DNA from: Paracoccaceae bacterium
GTDB lineage: Bacteria; Pseudomonadota; Alphaproteobacteria; Rhodobacterales; Rhodobacteraceae
Direction of reading: 5' to 3'
DNA length: 64,000 nucleotides
Assembly: GCA_024227475.1 (NCBI GenBank)
Contig: JAAEUI010000335.1
Location: 1 to 64,000, forward strand
Shown here: in pieces, positions 1 through 9,876 of the stretch
Layout: each line of letters opens with the position of its first letter
Numbering within the stretch: position 1 is the first letter of the stretch
Notes under the pieces: model-generated
Seen by the model: the letters and a program-made list of their open reading frames with translations, nothing else
Databases searched by the model: none
Told to the model about the DNA's origin: nothing
Made by a program: the position numbers and the translations under genes

Positions 1-1
1 A

Positions 2-78
2 GGCGGGGTAGCTCAGGTGGTTAGAGCAGCGGAATCATAATCCGCGTGTCGGGGGTTCAAGTCCCTCTCCCGCTACCA
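2..78 (+). tRNA. tRNA-Met (CAT anticodon), CCA encoded
   Basis: Cloverleaf readable by eye: acceptor GGCGGGG/TCCCGCT with terminal G-U pairs, D-loop GCTCAGGTGGTTAGAGC, anticodon loop containing CAT, T-arm GGGGGTTCAAGTCCC, 3' ACCA. Confidence 0.93.
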
Positions 79-254
79 ACAAAATCAAAGACTTACGAAC
101 CCTAACGCTTATCAGAAAATGAGAATGCGTGCGTTGTTGCGTGCGTTTCACTCGGATTCGTGACAAACAGCAACTAAGCCACCCTGTTATGGTGCTTCGA
201 CCAGTTTCTGTGCAACGGTTCCCAAAAAACCACCTGGACCGGCCGGTCTGTTAC

Positions 255-1514
255 TCAGCCGTTGTACTCAAGTATGAAAAGGCCGCCATTGTAGTCATTG
301 TTGTAGATCAGTCCCTCTGTTGAAACCCACACGTCGCAGGACTGGATAACGAGTGGCCGGCCCGGGCGGTGATCCATCAAACGGTTGGGTGCCGGCGGCA
401 CCAGGGCGGCGATCTCTTTTGGCTGGTAGGCATTGGTGATGTCCGTCACCCTGATACCGGCATTCTGGTATGTCGAAAAGATAGTTTCGGAACTTATCAT
501 ACCGTCCGGACGGTTCTCATAGATATTATGCGGGCCGAAATGCGCGCCCTTACTTGGATAGTCTGCCTCTTCAGGAGTGGGGAAGGTCGAAATACTGACC
601 GGGTTTGAAGGTTCGCGAATATCAAACATCCAAATGTATTTCAGCCCGTCTTCACAGTTGTCCAAAACAGACTCGTCCGCGACGACCAACAGGTCGCGAT
701 CCGGTAATGGCAAAGCATTGTGCGTGCCTCCACCATAAGGCGGTGACCAATTCCGGTGTGTGATCAGTTTGGGCGAAGTGCGATCCGCCACATCCAGCAC
801 CACAAGTCCCGCGTCGCGCCACGCGCAGTATGCCGTATCGCCGTGCACAATGGGGTGGTGCAGGCCACCACGCTGCGAAGGGTCCCCCAGGGCCTCGCCG
901 CCTGCTACGTGCATGCCGGGCAGCCAATAACGACCCACCTCCTTCGGGTTCGTGGGATCAGACATATCGATCGCAATGAAAATGTAGTCCGTGTAGCCAT
1001 CAAATAGCACCGAGGCGTATGCCCATTGTCCGCCGACGTACCAAATTCGGTGAACCCCGCCGCCCTCGACCGGCATAAAACCAATCTGGCGGGGTTCGGC
1101 CGGGTTTGCGATGTCATAGACCGCCATTCCAGCCGTCCAATCACGGGATTTAGAGGTGGATGTGTCTGCCGTTCCGACCTTTTCACCCAACGCGCCCTTG
1201 TAATAGTTCTTTTCGTCCTGAAATTCAGCTGCGGCGAACATATCTTTGGCGTTAACAACAAGAAGCAAATCTCCATGCGCCTGCAAGTGGAGATTCCAAG
1301 TGTTCGTTGGCGCAGGTATGTAGTTGACCGGCTTCGGGTTGCAAGGGTCGCGGACATCGATGACGCTGAACCCTTTCGAGAACATATGCCCGGTGATAGC
1401 AAAGCCCTTGTTCACCATCAATTGAACTCCATCCGCGCGGCCACCCTGATCGGAATGGCCTATCAGTTTCATGTTTCTCGCATAATCCGGCGTCGGTAGA
1501 TCCTGGCTGGCCAT
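255..1514 (-). CDS. LVIVD-repeat / beta-propeller-like protein
   Basis: Long ORF (annotated to 1550; ATG at 1514 has an AGGA upstream). Repeated 'vxVxDIxxPxxPxxIG' blades (AVYDIANPAEPRQIG, MFDIREPSNPVSIS, VTDITNAYQPKEI). Confidence 0.75.
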   Translation of the reverse strand: MASQDLPTPDYARNMKLIGHSDQGGRADGVQLMVNKGFAITGHMFSKGFSVIDVRDPCNPKPVNYIPAPTNTWNLHLQAHGDLLLVVNAKDMFAAAEFQDEKNYYKGALGEKVGTADTSTSKSRDWTAGMAVYDIANPAEPRQIGFMPVEGGGVHRIWYVGGQWAYASVLFDGYTDYIFIAIDMSDPTNPKEVGRYWLPGMHVAGGEALGDPSQRGGLHHPIVHGDTAYCAWRDAGLVVLDVADRTSPKLITHRNWSPPYGGGTHNALPLPDRDLLVVADESVLDNCEDGLKYIWMFDIREPSNPVSISTFPTPEEADYPSKGAHFGPHNIYENRPDGMISSETIFSTYQNAGIRVTDITNAYQPKEIAALVPPAPNRLMDHRPGRPLVIQSCDVWVSTEGLIYNNDYNGGLFILEYNG

Positions 1515-1562
1515 CTGAGCATTTCCTGTTTTTTCCGGGGCGAACCCCACTGATTTTGTCGG

Positions 1563-2501
1563 TTACACCGGCGCTTGCAGAACGCGCCTCACATTCGCCG
1601 CAGCAACCTCGGCAATTCGTCGGTTTGATTCCAGAGTGACGCCCGCAATATGCGGTGTCAGGATCAGGTTCTCAACGCCCTTAAACAATGCACAGGTCGC
1701 GGCATCAATTGGCTCTGCCGCTAACGTATCCAGTGCGACTCCGCCGAGCGAGCCCGACTTCAATGCCGCGGCGCAGGCTGCTTCGTCAACGATACCCCCG
1801 CGGGCCGAATTGATCAGGATCGCACCGGTCCGCATCGTTTCCAACTCGTCGGGGCCGATCAAACCACGTGTCTCTGGCAACAAGGGGCAATGAAGAGTGA
1901 TGACATCGGCCTTGGCAATCAACTCGGGCAATTCGACCCGTCGTGCAAACGCCCATGCCGGGTGGGTATCGGCCATCATAGCATCATAGGCAATTACGTT
2001 CGTGCCCATCGCGGATGCCTTTGTGCCGACGACCCGCCCGATCGACCCGAAACCCACAATCCCCATCGTTTTTCCGCCCAATTCTACTCCGCTGGCAAAC
2101 CGGGGACGATCCCAAGCCCCGCCTACGACATCCGGCGTCGCGAAATAGGCTGGTCCGCGCAGCAAAATCAACGCTGTGGTGATGACATACTCGGCAACCG
2201 AGGCCGCATTTGCCCCTATCGAAGGACAGACATCAACACCGCGAGCCTTGCAGGCATCAAGGTCGATATTGTCGAGACCCACCCCCATGCGAGCGACGAT
2301 TTTCAGATTTGGGGCAGCATCCAGCAACTCGGCATTCACCCGGGTGGCATTCCTCACGATGATCGCGCGGGCGTCGGTGATGCACGACAACAATTCATCC
2401 CGCTTGCCCCATAGGTTGGGATCCCAGTGGACATCATATTCGGCTATGAGCCCTTCGGCTGTCGGTTCATCCATGAATTCACTGATCAGTACGTCAGCCA
2501 T
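1563..2501 (-). CDS. D-isomer-specific 2-hydroxyacid dehydrogenase (SerA-like)
   Basis: GKTMGIVGFGSIG Rossmann motif, NSARGGIVDE and LTPHIAG signatures. Confidence 0.9.
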   Translation of the reverse strand: MADVLISEFMDEPTAEGLIAEYDVHWDPNLWGKRDELLSCITDARAIIVRNATRVNAELLDAAPNLKIVARMGVGLDNIDLDACKARGVDVCPSIGANAASVAEYVITTALILLRGPAYFATPDVVGGAWDRPRFASGVELGGKTMGIVGFGSIGRVVGTKASAMGTNVIAYDAMMADTHPAWAFARRVELPELIAKADVITLHCPLLPETRGLIGPDELETMRTGAILINSARGGIVDEAACAAALKSGSLGGVALDTLAAEPIDAATCALFKGVENLILTPHIAGVTLESNRRIAEVAAANVRRVLQAPV

Positions 2502-2565
2502 TTTCTACCCCTTTTGGACCTCAAACCTCTGCGTGGTGAAAGAAAGCTCAAAAAAACCGCCATCG

Positions 2566-3282
2566 TTAGAGTAGTTCGCGATCTTTGTTATAGGGATGTT
2601 CCATGCCGTACCCATGAACCGCGCGATATCCGTCATATCTGCGCTCAAGGAATTCCAGGAAGACCCAGGTGGCAAGTAACGACAGTGGTACCAGGAACAG
2701 GAACCAGGACAGCACGGGCATCGGGTATTGCATCAGGCCAGATCCAACCGCTCCCACTGCGCAGAGTAGGGTGAACATGCCGGCGGTTTTGTGATACGCC
2801 TCGAACATCCTGCGACGGATCGAGCGGTCATAATGGTCACCGCGCCAGGTCGCGGGATCGTTCGGATCAGCGTTGTTGTAGTGTTTGCCACCGTGGGTTC
2901 CGCGCAACACCCCGGTGACGACCTGAAGGCAACCCATGAGTATCGTCATCATGCCAAGCAGAGAGTGCATTGATCCGCTGATCCCCTTGCTGACGACCAG
3001 CGCGACTACCAGCCCTCCAAGCGACAATATTATCGCCAGATAAAGGCCGTATTTATGGACATTGAACCACCACCACTCCTTATGGCGAATGCTGACTTTT
3101 CTGCGCAACCCGAACTCGGATGGTCTGGGCTTGAAGTAGCGAATGATCGTGATGCAGAGCGGAACGAGAACGATCCAGACACCAAACATCAGCAGTGCAT
3201 GATAGTTCCAGTTGATTTCAATCGTTCGCCCGAGAAAACCCAGGTAAACTTCAGTTGGGATATGTGGTAACGGCTCGTTCAT
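2566..3282 (-). CDS. Cytochrome b561-like membrane protein
   Basis: Several TM segments with spaced His (KYGLYLAIIL, MHSLLGMM, AYHKTAGMFTLL) typical of cytochrome b561 domains. Confidence 0.6.
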   Translation of the reverse strand: MNEPLPHIPTEVYLGFLGRTIEINWNYHALLMFGVWIVLVPLCITIIRYFKPRPSEFGLRRKVSIRHKEWWWFNVHKYGLYLAIILSLGGLVVALVVSKGISGSMHSLLGMMTILMGCLQVVTGVLRGTHGGKHYNNADPNDPATWRGDHYDRSIRRRMFEAYHKTAGMFTLLCAVGAVGSGLMQYPMPVLSWFLFLVPLSLLATWVFLEFLERRYDGYRAVHGYGMEHPYNKDRELL

Positions 3283-3367
3283 TTCTATCTCCAGATGGTT
3301 CCTTCAGGCCCGGCTCCAGTTTCTTCCCAACTTCGAGCTAGATTTCTTTGTGGAGCCATGTGCAATC

Positions 3368-4006
3368 TCAGGGCATCGGGATTTCCGTGGCAAATTTTGG
3401 TACGTGATACCCGCGCTGCGTGGCAGGACGTTGGGCGATTCGGACGTACCAATCTCGGACATTGGGGAAGTCATTGAGGTCGATTTCCTGCCAGTCGTGG
3501 CGCGCCGCCCAGGGGAATATGGAGATGTCCGCAATTGTGTAGGTACCGCGGCCTTCTCCTACCACAAAGTCCCTGTGCTCAAGCCGCGTGTTCAGCACTT
3601 TGTAGAGTCGGCTCGCCTCGGTGGAGTAACGTTCCTCTGCGTACGCGGATTTGCCGGGGTTGTATTTGACGAAATGGTGGACCTGGCCAAACATGGGTCC
3701 CACGCCCCCCATCTGCCACATCAGCCACTCTATCATTCGCCAGCGTTCCGGCTCCGCGAGCTGAAACTGATCGTACTTTTCGCCGAGGTAGAGCATGATC
3801 GCGCCTGATTCCATCAAGTGCATTCCATTGTCGTGATCAACAATCCCAGGAATGCGATTGTTGGGCGACACCTTGAGGAAGTCGGGCTCATGTTGTTCGC
3901 CCTTGGAGATATCAACAGGGATTACCCTGTACTCCACGCCCAGTTCTTCGAGCAAAATCGAAACCTTGCGTCCATTTGGCGTTGTCCATGTGTAGAGGTC
4001 GATCAT
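3368..4006 (-). CDS. Glutathione S-transferase family protein (YfcG/GstA-like)
   Basis: MIDLYTWTTPNGRKVSILLEELG N-terminus, NNRIPGIVDHD, LMESGAIMLYLGEK. Confidence 0.9.
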   Translation of the reverse strand: MIDLYTWTTPNGRKVSILLEELGVEYRVIPVDISKGEQHEPDFLKVSPNNRIPGIVDHDNGMHLMESGAIMLYLGEKYDQFQLAEPERWRMIEWLMWQMGGVGPMFGQVHHFVKYNPGKSAYAEERYSTEASRLYKVLNTRLEHRDFVVGEGRGTYTIADISIFPWAARHDWQEIDLNDFPNVRDWYVRIAQRPATQRGYHVPKFATEIPMP

Positions 4007-4110
4007 CTGGTCACTTTCAATAGCGATTACATTTGAGGCCGAAGTGACCAGACAAAGTCAACTTGGAGCCGAGCAAAAGGGAGAGGGAATCGGTGCCAAC
4101 TTAAACTGTA

Positions 4111-4121
4111 TTGGTTGACCA
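4111..4121. promoter_or_regulatory. Candidate GntR operator TTGGTTGACCA
   Basis: Intergenic, upstream of the ADH-DapA-TRAP operon; TATTGGTTGACCATT. Confidence 0.5.
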
Positions 4122-4256
4122 TTCGGCCATTCCCCCATGTCACTGGATCATATTTTCACCTCAACTAATTCCCTTGTTATATTACTTTATCCCGGCACAC
4201 CAGATTCTCTTTGGAATATTCCCAAGATTGGTGCATTGTGGGTATGAACGAAGGTT

Positions 4257-4267
4257 TTGGTTGACCA
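4257..4267. promoter_or_regulatory. Candidate GntR operator TTGGTTGACCA
   Basis: Second copy about 35 nt before ADH ATG (4302); TTTGGTTGACCATTTTGAATG. Confidence 0.5.
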
Positions 4268-4301
4268 TTTTGAATGAACGTTGCTCAAGGAGGTCCCGTT
4301 A

Positions 4302-5483
4302 ATGAAGGCGGATGCCCAGAAAGACAGATGGCAAAACGTTACGACGTCACAAGAGATGCCCGTTCCGAACGAGATGCGGGCCTGGGTATTGGGCGATCCT
4401 GAACGGCTGGAACTGACCACCAAGGAGGTGCCGGTTCCCCGCCGGGCAGAGGCACTTGTGCGAATCGATGCCGTAGCGATCTGCGCTACTGATCTTGAAA
4501 TCCTTAAATATGGAACCCCTGCCCTGATCGAAGGCGGCCCGCCCTTTAACAAGAATTTCTCGCCCGGACATGAATACATGGGAACCGTTGCTGCACTGGG
4601 TCCGGGGGTCGACGAATTCAAGATTGGCGATCGGGTGACCGTGGAAGTTCATTCTGGCTGTGGACAATGCAAGCGTTGTCGCATGGGCATGTATACCTCG
4701 TGCCACAACTATGGCCTGAACTACGCTGAACATAACAAAGGGCACCGGGCCAACGGTTTCACCACAGACGGCGGCTTTGCCGAATATGCCGTCAATAACA
4801 TAAACACGATGATCAAGGTCCCGGACAGCATGTCAGACGAGGAAGCAACCTTGGTCGTAACGGCCGGGACATCTATGTACGGGCTGACAGAACTTGGCGG
4901 ACTGGTCGCCGGAGAAAGCGTAGTCGTGATTGGGCCCGGCCCGATTGGGCTTTTGGCTGTGGCAGTGGCCAAGGCGCTTGGGGCGTCTCCGGTTGTGCTA
5001 GTTGGTACCCGTGAAAATCGCAATGCCATCGGGTTGAAACTGGGCGCCGATCAGACGATTGATGCACGAAATGAAGATGTCGTTGCCCGCGTCAAGGAAC
5101 TAACGGGAAAAGGCGCTGACTACGTCGTCGATTGCGCCGGCACAGAGGTGTCGGTCAATCAGGCGGTTCATATGACCAATCGGGGCGGGCGGATATGTCT
5201 GGCCGCCTTCCCGAAACAGGCCGTATCATTCGATCTGGGCGCTTTGGCAGTAAACAACATCTATCTTTACGGCATTAGGGGTGAGGGTCGATCCGCTACT
5301 CATCGCGCGATGGCGTTCATGGCTGAAAAGCGTTTTGACGCCCGGCTGATACACACTCACACGTTCCCGTTGCACGAATTGCCTGAGGGGTTGCGGTACG
5401 CACGCGACAGGATCGATGGCGCAATCAAAGTGGTGGTGTCGATGCGAACTAAAACTGACTCCGCCAAAACGGCGGGAGAATAA
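4302..5483 (+). CDS. Zinc-binding medium-chain alcohol dehydrogenase
   Basis: GHEYMGTVAALGPGV, CGQCKRCRMGMYTSC structural-Zn motif, VIGPGPIGLLAVAVAKALGA. AAGGAGG RBS 8 nt before ATG 4302. Confidence 0.9.
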   Translation: MKADAQKDRWQNVTTSQEMPVPNEMRAWVLGDPERLELTTKEVPVPRRAEALVRIDAVAICATDLEILKYGTPALIEGGPPFNKNFSPGHEYMGTVAALGPGVDEFKIGDRVTVEVHSGCGQCKRCRMGMYTSCHNYGLNYAEHNKGHRANGFTTDGGFAEYAVNNINTMIKVPDSMSDEEATLVVTAGTSMYGLTELGGLVAGESVVVIGPGPIGLLAVAVAKALGASPVVLVGTRENRNAIGLKLGADQTIDARNEDVVARVKELTGKGADYVVDCAGTEVSVNQAVHMTNRGGRICLAAFPKQAVSFDLGALAVNNIYLYGIRGEGRSATHRAMAFMAEKRFDARLIHTHTFPLHELPEGLRYARDRIDGAIKVVVSMRTKTDSAKTAGE

Positions 5484-5502
5484 CTTTGGAAGAGACACAA
5501 AT

Positions 5503-6438
5503 ATGACCAAGGCCGTACGGGGTATCTATGCCGCCGCCGTTTCACCTTTTAGTGCGGACGGGTCCTTGAACGCGCGAAAATTGCTGAGCTATTGCCAGTA
5601 TTTAATATCGCCTGAAGGAGGATGTGACGGAGTCGCACCGGCCGGTACCACCGGCGAGGGAACCTCGATTGCCATAGCGGACCGGTTGGCCCTGCCGGGT
5701 ATCTTTGCCGATGCCGGTGTCGAAAGGAACCGAGTGATATTCGGCACCGGTGCACCAGCTTCCAGTGACTGTGTTTCCCTGACACGTGCCGCCATGGAGG
5801 CTGGTTTCAACAATGTTCTGGTTCTGCCGCCCTATTACTACAAGAACCCATCCGACGAAGGGCTGTTTTCCTACTACGCTAATCTTGTAGAAAAAATTGG
5901 TAATAGTGACCTAAGGATTTTTCTCTACCACTTCCCGCAAATGTCGATGGTGCCGCTGTCGACATCACTCGTCACTCGACTACGCTCAACCTTCGGATCC
6001 ATCATTGCCGGTCTCAAGGACAGCAGCGGCGACTTTGAGCAATCTCGGGCATTTGTTGAAGCAACCGGAGGAGTTTCGGAAGGTTTTGACGTTTTACCAT
6101 CATCCGAGGCGATGCTTTGGGATGGACTCGATATCGGGACGGCCGGGATCATTTCAGGATCTACCAACGCTTTTGGTGCCAAGGCGCAAGCGGCACTGAA
6201 AACCACTGAAGGACCCGAGCGCGACGCCGCAATGGACTCGGTTCGTAAGGCGCGTGCGATGGTGTCGAAATATCCGCTGATGTCAGCGATGAAGACAATT
6301 GAGGCCTGGCGAAGCGGTGATAACGGTTGGCTAAGAATGGCGCCCCCATTGGATTCTCTGTCTACAGACCAACAAACCCATTTGCGAGCGGACCTGGCAG
6401 CGTTGGGCGATGCCCGCTTTCCTGCAGTTGCAAACTAA
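5503..6438 (+). CDS. Dihydrodipicolinate synthase/N-acetylneuraminate lyase (DapA) family aldolase
   Basis: GIYAAAVSPF, GVAPAGTTGEGTSI, LVLPPYYYKNPSDEGL, IAGLKDSSGDF (Schiff-base Lys). Confidence 0.88.
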   Translation: MTKAVRGIYAAAVSPFSADGSLNARKLLSYCQYLISPEGGCDGVAPAGTTGEGTSIAIADRLALPGIFADAGVERNRVIFGTGAPASSDCVSLTRAAMEAGFNNVLVLPPYYYKNPSDEGLFSYYANLVEKIGNSDLRIFLYHFPQMSMVPLSTSLVTRLRSTFGSIIAGLKDSSGDFEQSRAFVEATGGVSEGFDVLPSSEAMLWDGLDIGTAGIISGSTNAFGAKAQAALKTTEGPERDAAMDSVRKARAMVSKYPLMSAMKTIEAWRSGDNGWLRMAPPLDSLSTDQQTHLRADLAALGDARFPAVAN

Positions 6439-6537
6439 ACCCGGAGGACTGAGCAGAAAAGAAAAATGGTTCAAGTCGGCGCTCAGTTCGGCATAACCGC
6501 CAATTGCCTGAAACTGGGCACAACAAGGAGAAAGAGC

Positions 6538-7599
6538 GTGAAACACCTATTCAAAAGCGTGGCAAGTGCTGCTGCGGTCTCATTGGCTGCCACTACGGCA
6601 ACGGCCGAGGAAATCACCCTGCGTATCGGATCGGGGCACCCGCCCGGTGTCGTCTACGCCGGTCTGATGCTCGATTATTTCCAGCCAGAGCTGAAGAAAC
6701 GTGTCGAAGAACGCACCGACCATACGGTGAATTTTGTCGAAGGCTATTCCGGCTCAATCGTCAAAGTAACCGAGGTGCTGGAAGGAGTGCAGGACGGCAT
6801 TCTTGACATCGGTGGGTTTTGTTACTGCTTCGAGCCGTCGAACTTACCGCTGCACGCCTTCCAGGTCATGATGCCCTTTGGCACAATGGATCCCGAAAAG
6901 TCGCTGAAGATCGCACAAGAGGTCTACGCAGAAGTTCCGTATCTAACAGATGTTTTTGAGGACAAATTCAACCAAATCCTTCTCTCTCGCATCGCCGATG
7001 GTGGCTACAACCTCGGGACCTCGTTCGCTTGGGAGGATTTGTCTGATCTCAAGGGCCAAAAGATTGCTGGCGCAGGCCTGAATCTGAACTGGTTGAAATT
7101 GGCCGGTGTCTCGGAAGTCCAATCCTCGTTGGCTACTGCCTATACCGAAATGAAGACCCACGTCTACGAAGGCTGGATCATGTTTCCCTCTGCCTGGGTT
7201 AACTTGAAGCTTCACGAGCCTGGCCCCTACTACACGCTGATCGGCTTTGGCTCGATGACGTGGCATGGCCTAACGATCAACAAGGACACGTATGACGAGT
7301 TGCCGGACGACTTCAAAGAAATCCTGCATGAGGTCGCTGCGGACTACGAACAGCAGACCGGGATCGTTAATGCGTCAGAATATGACCGTTTGGTTGACGT
7401 TCTGCGTGACCTGATCACAGTTACAGAGATTGATCCCGATGTACGTAAAACTTGGGCAGAGTCACTTGCAGGTTGGCCACAATCCATGGTCGACGACCTA
7501 GAGGCGCAGGGACTTCCGGCCAAACAGGTTTTGAATCTCGTGCTCGACCGAGCCGAAGCGAACGGCTACGAATGGCCGGTTCGTTATGAGATCAAATAA
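6538..7599 (+). CDS. dctP: TRAP transporter substrate-binding protein DctP
   Basis: Signal peptide (VKHLFKSVASAAAVSLAATTATAEE), DctP-like body, followed by DctQ and DctM. GTG start with AAGGAG. Confidence 0.85.
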   Translation: MKHLFKSVASAAAVSLAATTATAEEITLRIGSGHPPGVVYAGLMLDYFQPELKKRVEERTDHTVNFVEGYSGSIVKVTEVLEGVQDGILDIGGFCYCFEPSNLPLHAFQVMMPFGTMDPEKSLKIAQEVYAEVPYLTDVFEDKFNQILLSRIADGGYNLGTSFAWEDLSDLKGQKIAGAGLNLNWLKLAGVSEVQSSLATAYTEMKTHVYEGWIMFPSAWVNLKLHEPGPYYTLIGFGSMTWHGLTINKDTYDELPDDFKEILHEVAADYEQQTGIVNASEYDRLVDVLRDLITVTEIDPDVRKTWAESLAGWPQSMVDDLEAQGLPAKQVLNLVLDRAEANGYEWPVRYEIK

Positions 7600-7671
7600 C
7601 CTGATCTTCTGTTGCTCCGGCGGGATCTCCGGCGGGGCGACCCATCTTGTCTGCGCACCCCAGAGGCAGCG

Positions 7672-8172
7672 ATGGCATTAGTCCGACTGACCGACCGCCT
7701 TACCAAGCTCCTGATGATTTTGGGGGCGATTTGGGCGTTCGCCTTGTGTTTTTTCATCCTCGCCGACATCATCCTTCGCGCGCTAAACATGCCGATTTCG
7801 GGCACCAAGGAAATTGTCGCCAATTCAGTGGTGGTCATTGTCTTTTTGCAGGTTGGATATGCCGTGCGCAGCGGGTCAATGCTAAGAGCGGACTTTCTGG
7901 TCGTCATGCTGCCACAGATCGTGCAAAGGATGCTGCTGATCCTTGCACTTTTGCTGGGTGCAGCGTTTTTTCTGTTCCTTCTTAAGTCTGGGATAAAGCC
8001 TGCTCTCAGATCCTATGCAAATGGCGAATTCGACGGCGAAGGCGCGTTACGCGTTCCCGTTTGGCCTGCTCGGTTTGCCATTTTGCTCGGCGGCGGTCTG
8101 GCGGGAATTAACTACCTTCTGTTGTCCATCGTCGAGATTTTTGGATTGCGGGTAGAACGGATAGACCTATGA
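7672..8172 (+). CDS. dctQ: TRAP transporter small permease DctQ
   Basis: Four TM segments, placement between DctP and DctM. Confidence 0.85.
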   Translation: MALVRLTDRLTKLLMILGAIWAFALCFFILADIILRALNMPISGTKEIVANSVVVIVFLQVGYAVRSGSMLRADFLVVMLPQIVQRMLLILALLLGAAFFLFLLKSGIKPALRSYANGEFDGEGALRVPVWPARFAILLGGGLAGINYLLLSIVEIFGLRVERIDL

Positions 8173-8187
8173 GGATCGGAACGGGTT

Positions 8188-9537
8188 TTGTTTGATGTCT
8201 CGACGGCCTCGCTGATTATTGTCCTGCTTCTGGGCCTGGTGCTTCTGGGCTTTCATGTCGCTGTGGCACTGGGTGTCACCAGCGCGATCGGCATCTATCT
8301 GGTCACTGGCAAGTTGCGAATTGTCGAGGCAACGTTAGCATCAACTTCCGCCGAAGCCTTGCGTGATTTCACCTTTGCGGTGATCCCCCTTTTCATGTTG
8401 ATGGGCGAATTCATTGGGCGGTCTGGCGCAATCACTGACATCTATGTCGCGATCAACAAGGGTTTGAGGCGCATTCCAGCCCGCCTAGCCATCGCCACCG
8501 TGTTGGGCAACACAGTGTTTTCCTTTGTCACTGGGGTTTCCATCGCTTCGGCCGCGACTTTTTCGCGGATCGCATACCCGGAAATGAAGGCCCATAACTA
8601 TGATCGCGGCTTCTCGCTTGGTGCCATAGCAGGGTCCAGTTGCCTGGGGATGCTAATACCGCCGTCAGTACTCATGATCGTTTGGGGCATTTTAACTGAA
8701 CAATCCATCGGCAGGTTGTTTCTGGCTGGGGTGCTTCCAGGAATCTTGCTTGCCACGCTCTTCATCGTTTACATCATTGCGGTTGCAATCTTGCGTCCTG
8801 ATATCGTTGGAGAAGGGCCAAAGCACGTGGACCCCGATGACATCGATCCAGCGCTTGACACCACCAAGGAGCCGCTGCCTTTGATCCGGTTCCTTACGTC
8901 CACAATCGGCGTTGTTGGCATTATTTCGGCTGTTCTTGGCGGCATCTGGTTTGGTGTTTTCACGCCTACAGAAGGCGCAGGCGCAGGCGCGGCTTTGGCG
9001 CTTATCTTGGCAGTGCTCAAAGGTATGACCTGGCGCGGTTTCATTGATGCTATCTATTCGGTGGGGAAAACGGCAGCCCCGATCCTTATCCTGCTTCTGG
9101 CAGCTGCGCTTTATTCGCGCACATTGGCCATGACGGGCGTGACAACGGCCGTCCGTTCATTCTTCGTCGACAGCGGGATGGAACCTTTGATGGCCCTAGC
9201 GATCATCATTTTGGTCTGGTTCGTCCTTGGAATGATCATCGACTCGATCTCGATCATGCTTCTGACCGTCCCAATCGTAGAACCCGTTGCCCTTGCCTTT
9301 GGCTTTGACCAGCTCAGCTTCGCGATCGTTGGCATCATCGCGATCGAAGCCGGCTTGCTGACACCACCTTTTGGGCTGCTGGTCTACACGGTCAAGGCGG
9401 CCATTCAGGACTCTGAGGTCGGTGTCCAGCGCATCTTTTTATCTTCGATCCCCTATTGGAGTATCATGCTGTTTGCCGTTGTCATGATTATCCTTTTCCC
9501 GCAAATCGCGAACCTTCTTCCGGACGCTTTAATGTAA
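8188..9537 (+). CDS. dctM: TRAP transporter large permease DctM
   Basis: AVIPLFMLMGEFIGRSG, AAIAGSSCLGMLIPPSVLMIVWGILTEQSIGRLFLAGVLPG signatures. TTG start. Confidence 0.93.
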   Translation: MFDVSTASLIIVLLLGLVLLGFHVAVALGVTSAIGIYLVTGKLRIVEATLASTSAEALRDFTFAVIPLFMLMGEFIGRSGAITDIYVAINKGLRRIPARLAIATVLGNTVFSFVTGVSIASAATFSRIAYPEMKAHNYDRGFSLGAIAGSSCLGMLIPPSVLMIVWGILTEQSIGRLFLAGVLPGILLATLFIVYIIAVAILRPDIVGEGPKHVDPDDIDPALDTTKEPLPLIRFLTSTIGVVGIISAVLGGIWFGVFTPTEGAGAGAALALILAVLKGMTWRGFIDAIYSVGKTAAPILILLLAAALYSRTLAMTGVTTAVRSFFVDSGMEPLMALAIIILVWFVLGMIIDSISIMLLTVPIVEPVALAFGFDQLSFAIVGIIAIEAGLLTPPFGLLVYTVKAAIQDSEVGVQRIFLSSIPYWSIMLFAVVMIILFPQIANLLPDALM

Positions 9538-9549
9538 GGAGCAACCGCA

Positions 9550-9855
9550 ATGCCCGCCTATTGGCTTGCCCGGTCACGTATCAACGATCCCGTCGCCTAC
9601 AAACGCTACACTGATCAGATCCCCGGAATCATTTCGATGTTTGGCGGCAAGGTCTTGGCCCGTGGCGGCAAATACCAGATCATGGAAGGGCCGGATAAGT
9701 TTCACCGATTTGTGGTGATCGAATTTCATGACCTGGAGACTGGAGTGGCCTGTTTCACGTCACAGGAATACGATACAGCCGCCCGCCATCGCCGGGAAAA
9801 TGGTGCGGGCGAGGTCGAGACCGTCATTTTGGAAGCCGGCGAATTCACAAAGTAG
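9550..9855 (+). CDS. DUF1330 family protein
   Basis: MPAYWLARSRINDPVAYKRYTDQIPGIISMFGGKVLARGG pattern. Confidence 0.8.
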   Translation: MPAYWLARSRINDPVAYKRYTDQIPGIISMFGGKVLARGGKYQIMEGPDKFHRFVVIEFHDLETGVACFTSQEYDTAARHRRENGAGEVETVILEAGEFTK

Positions 9856-9876
9856 TCGAAAGATAGGAAGAAGATC

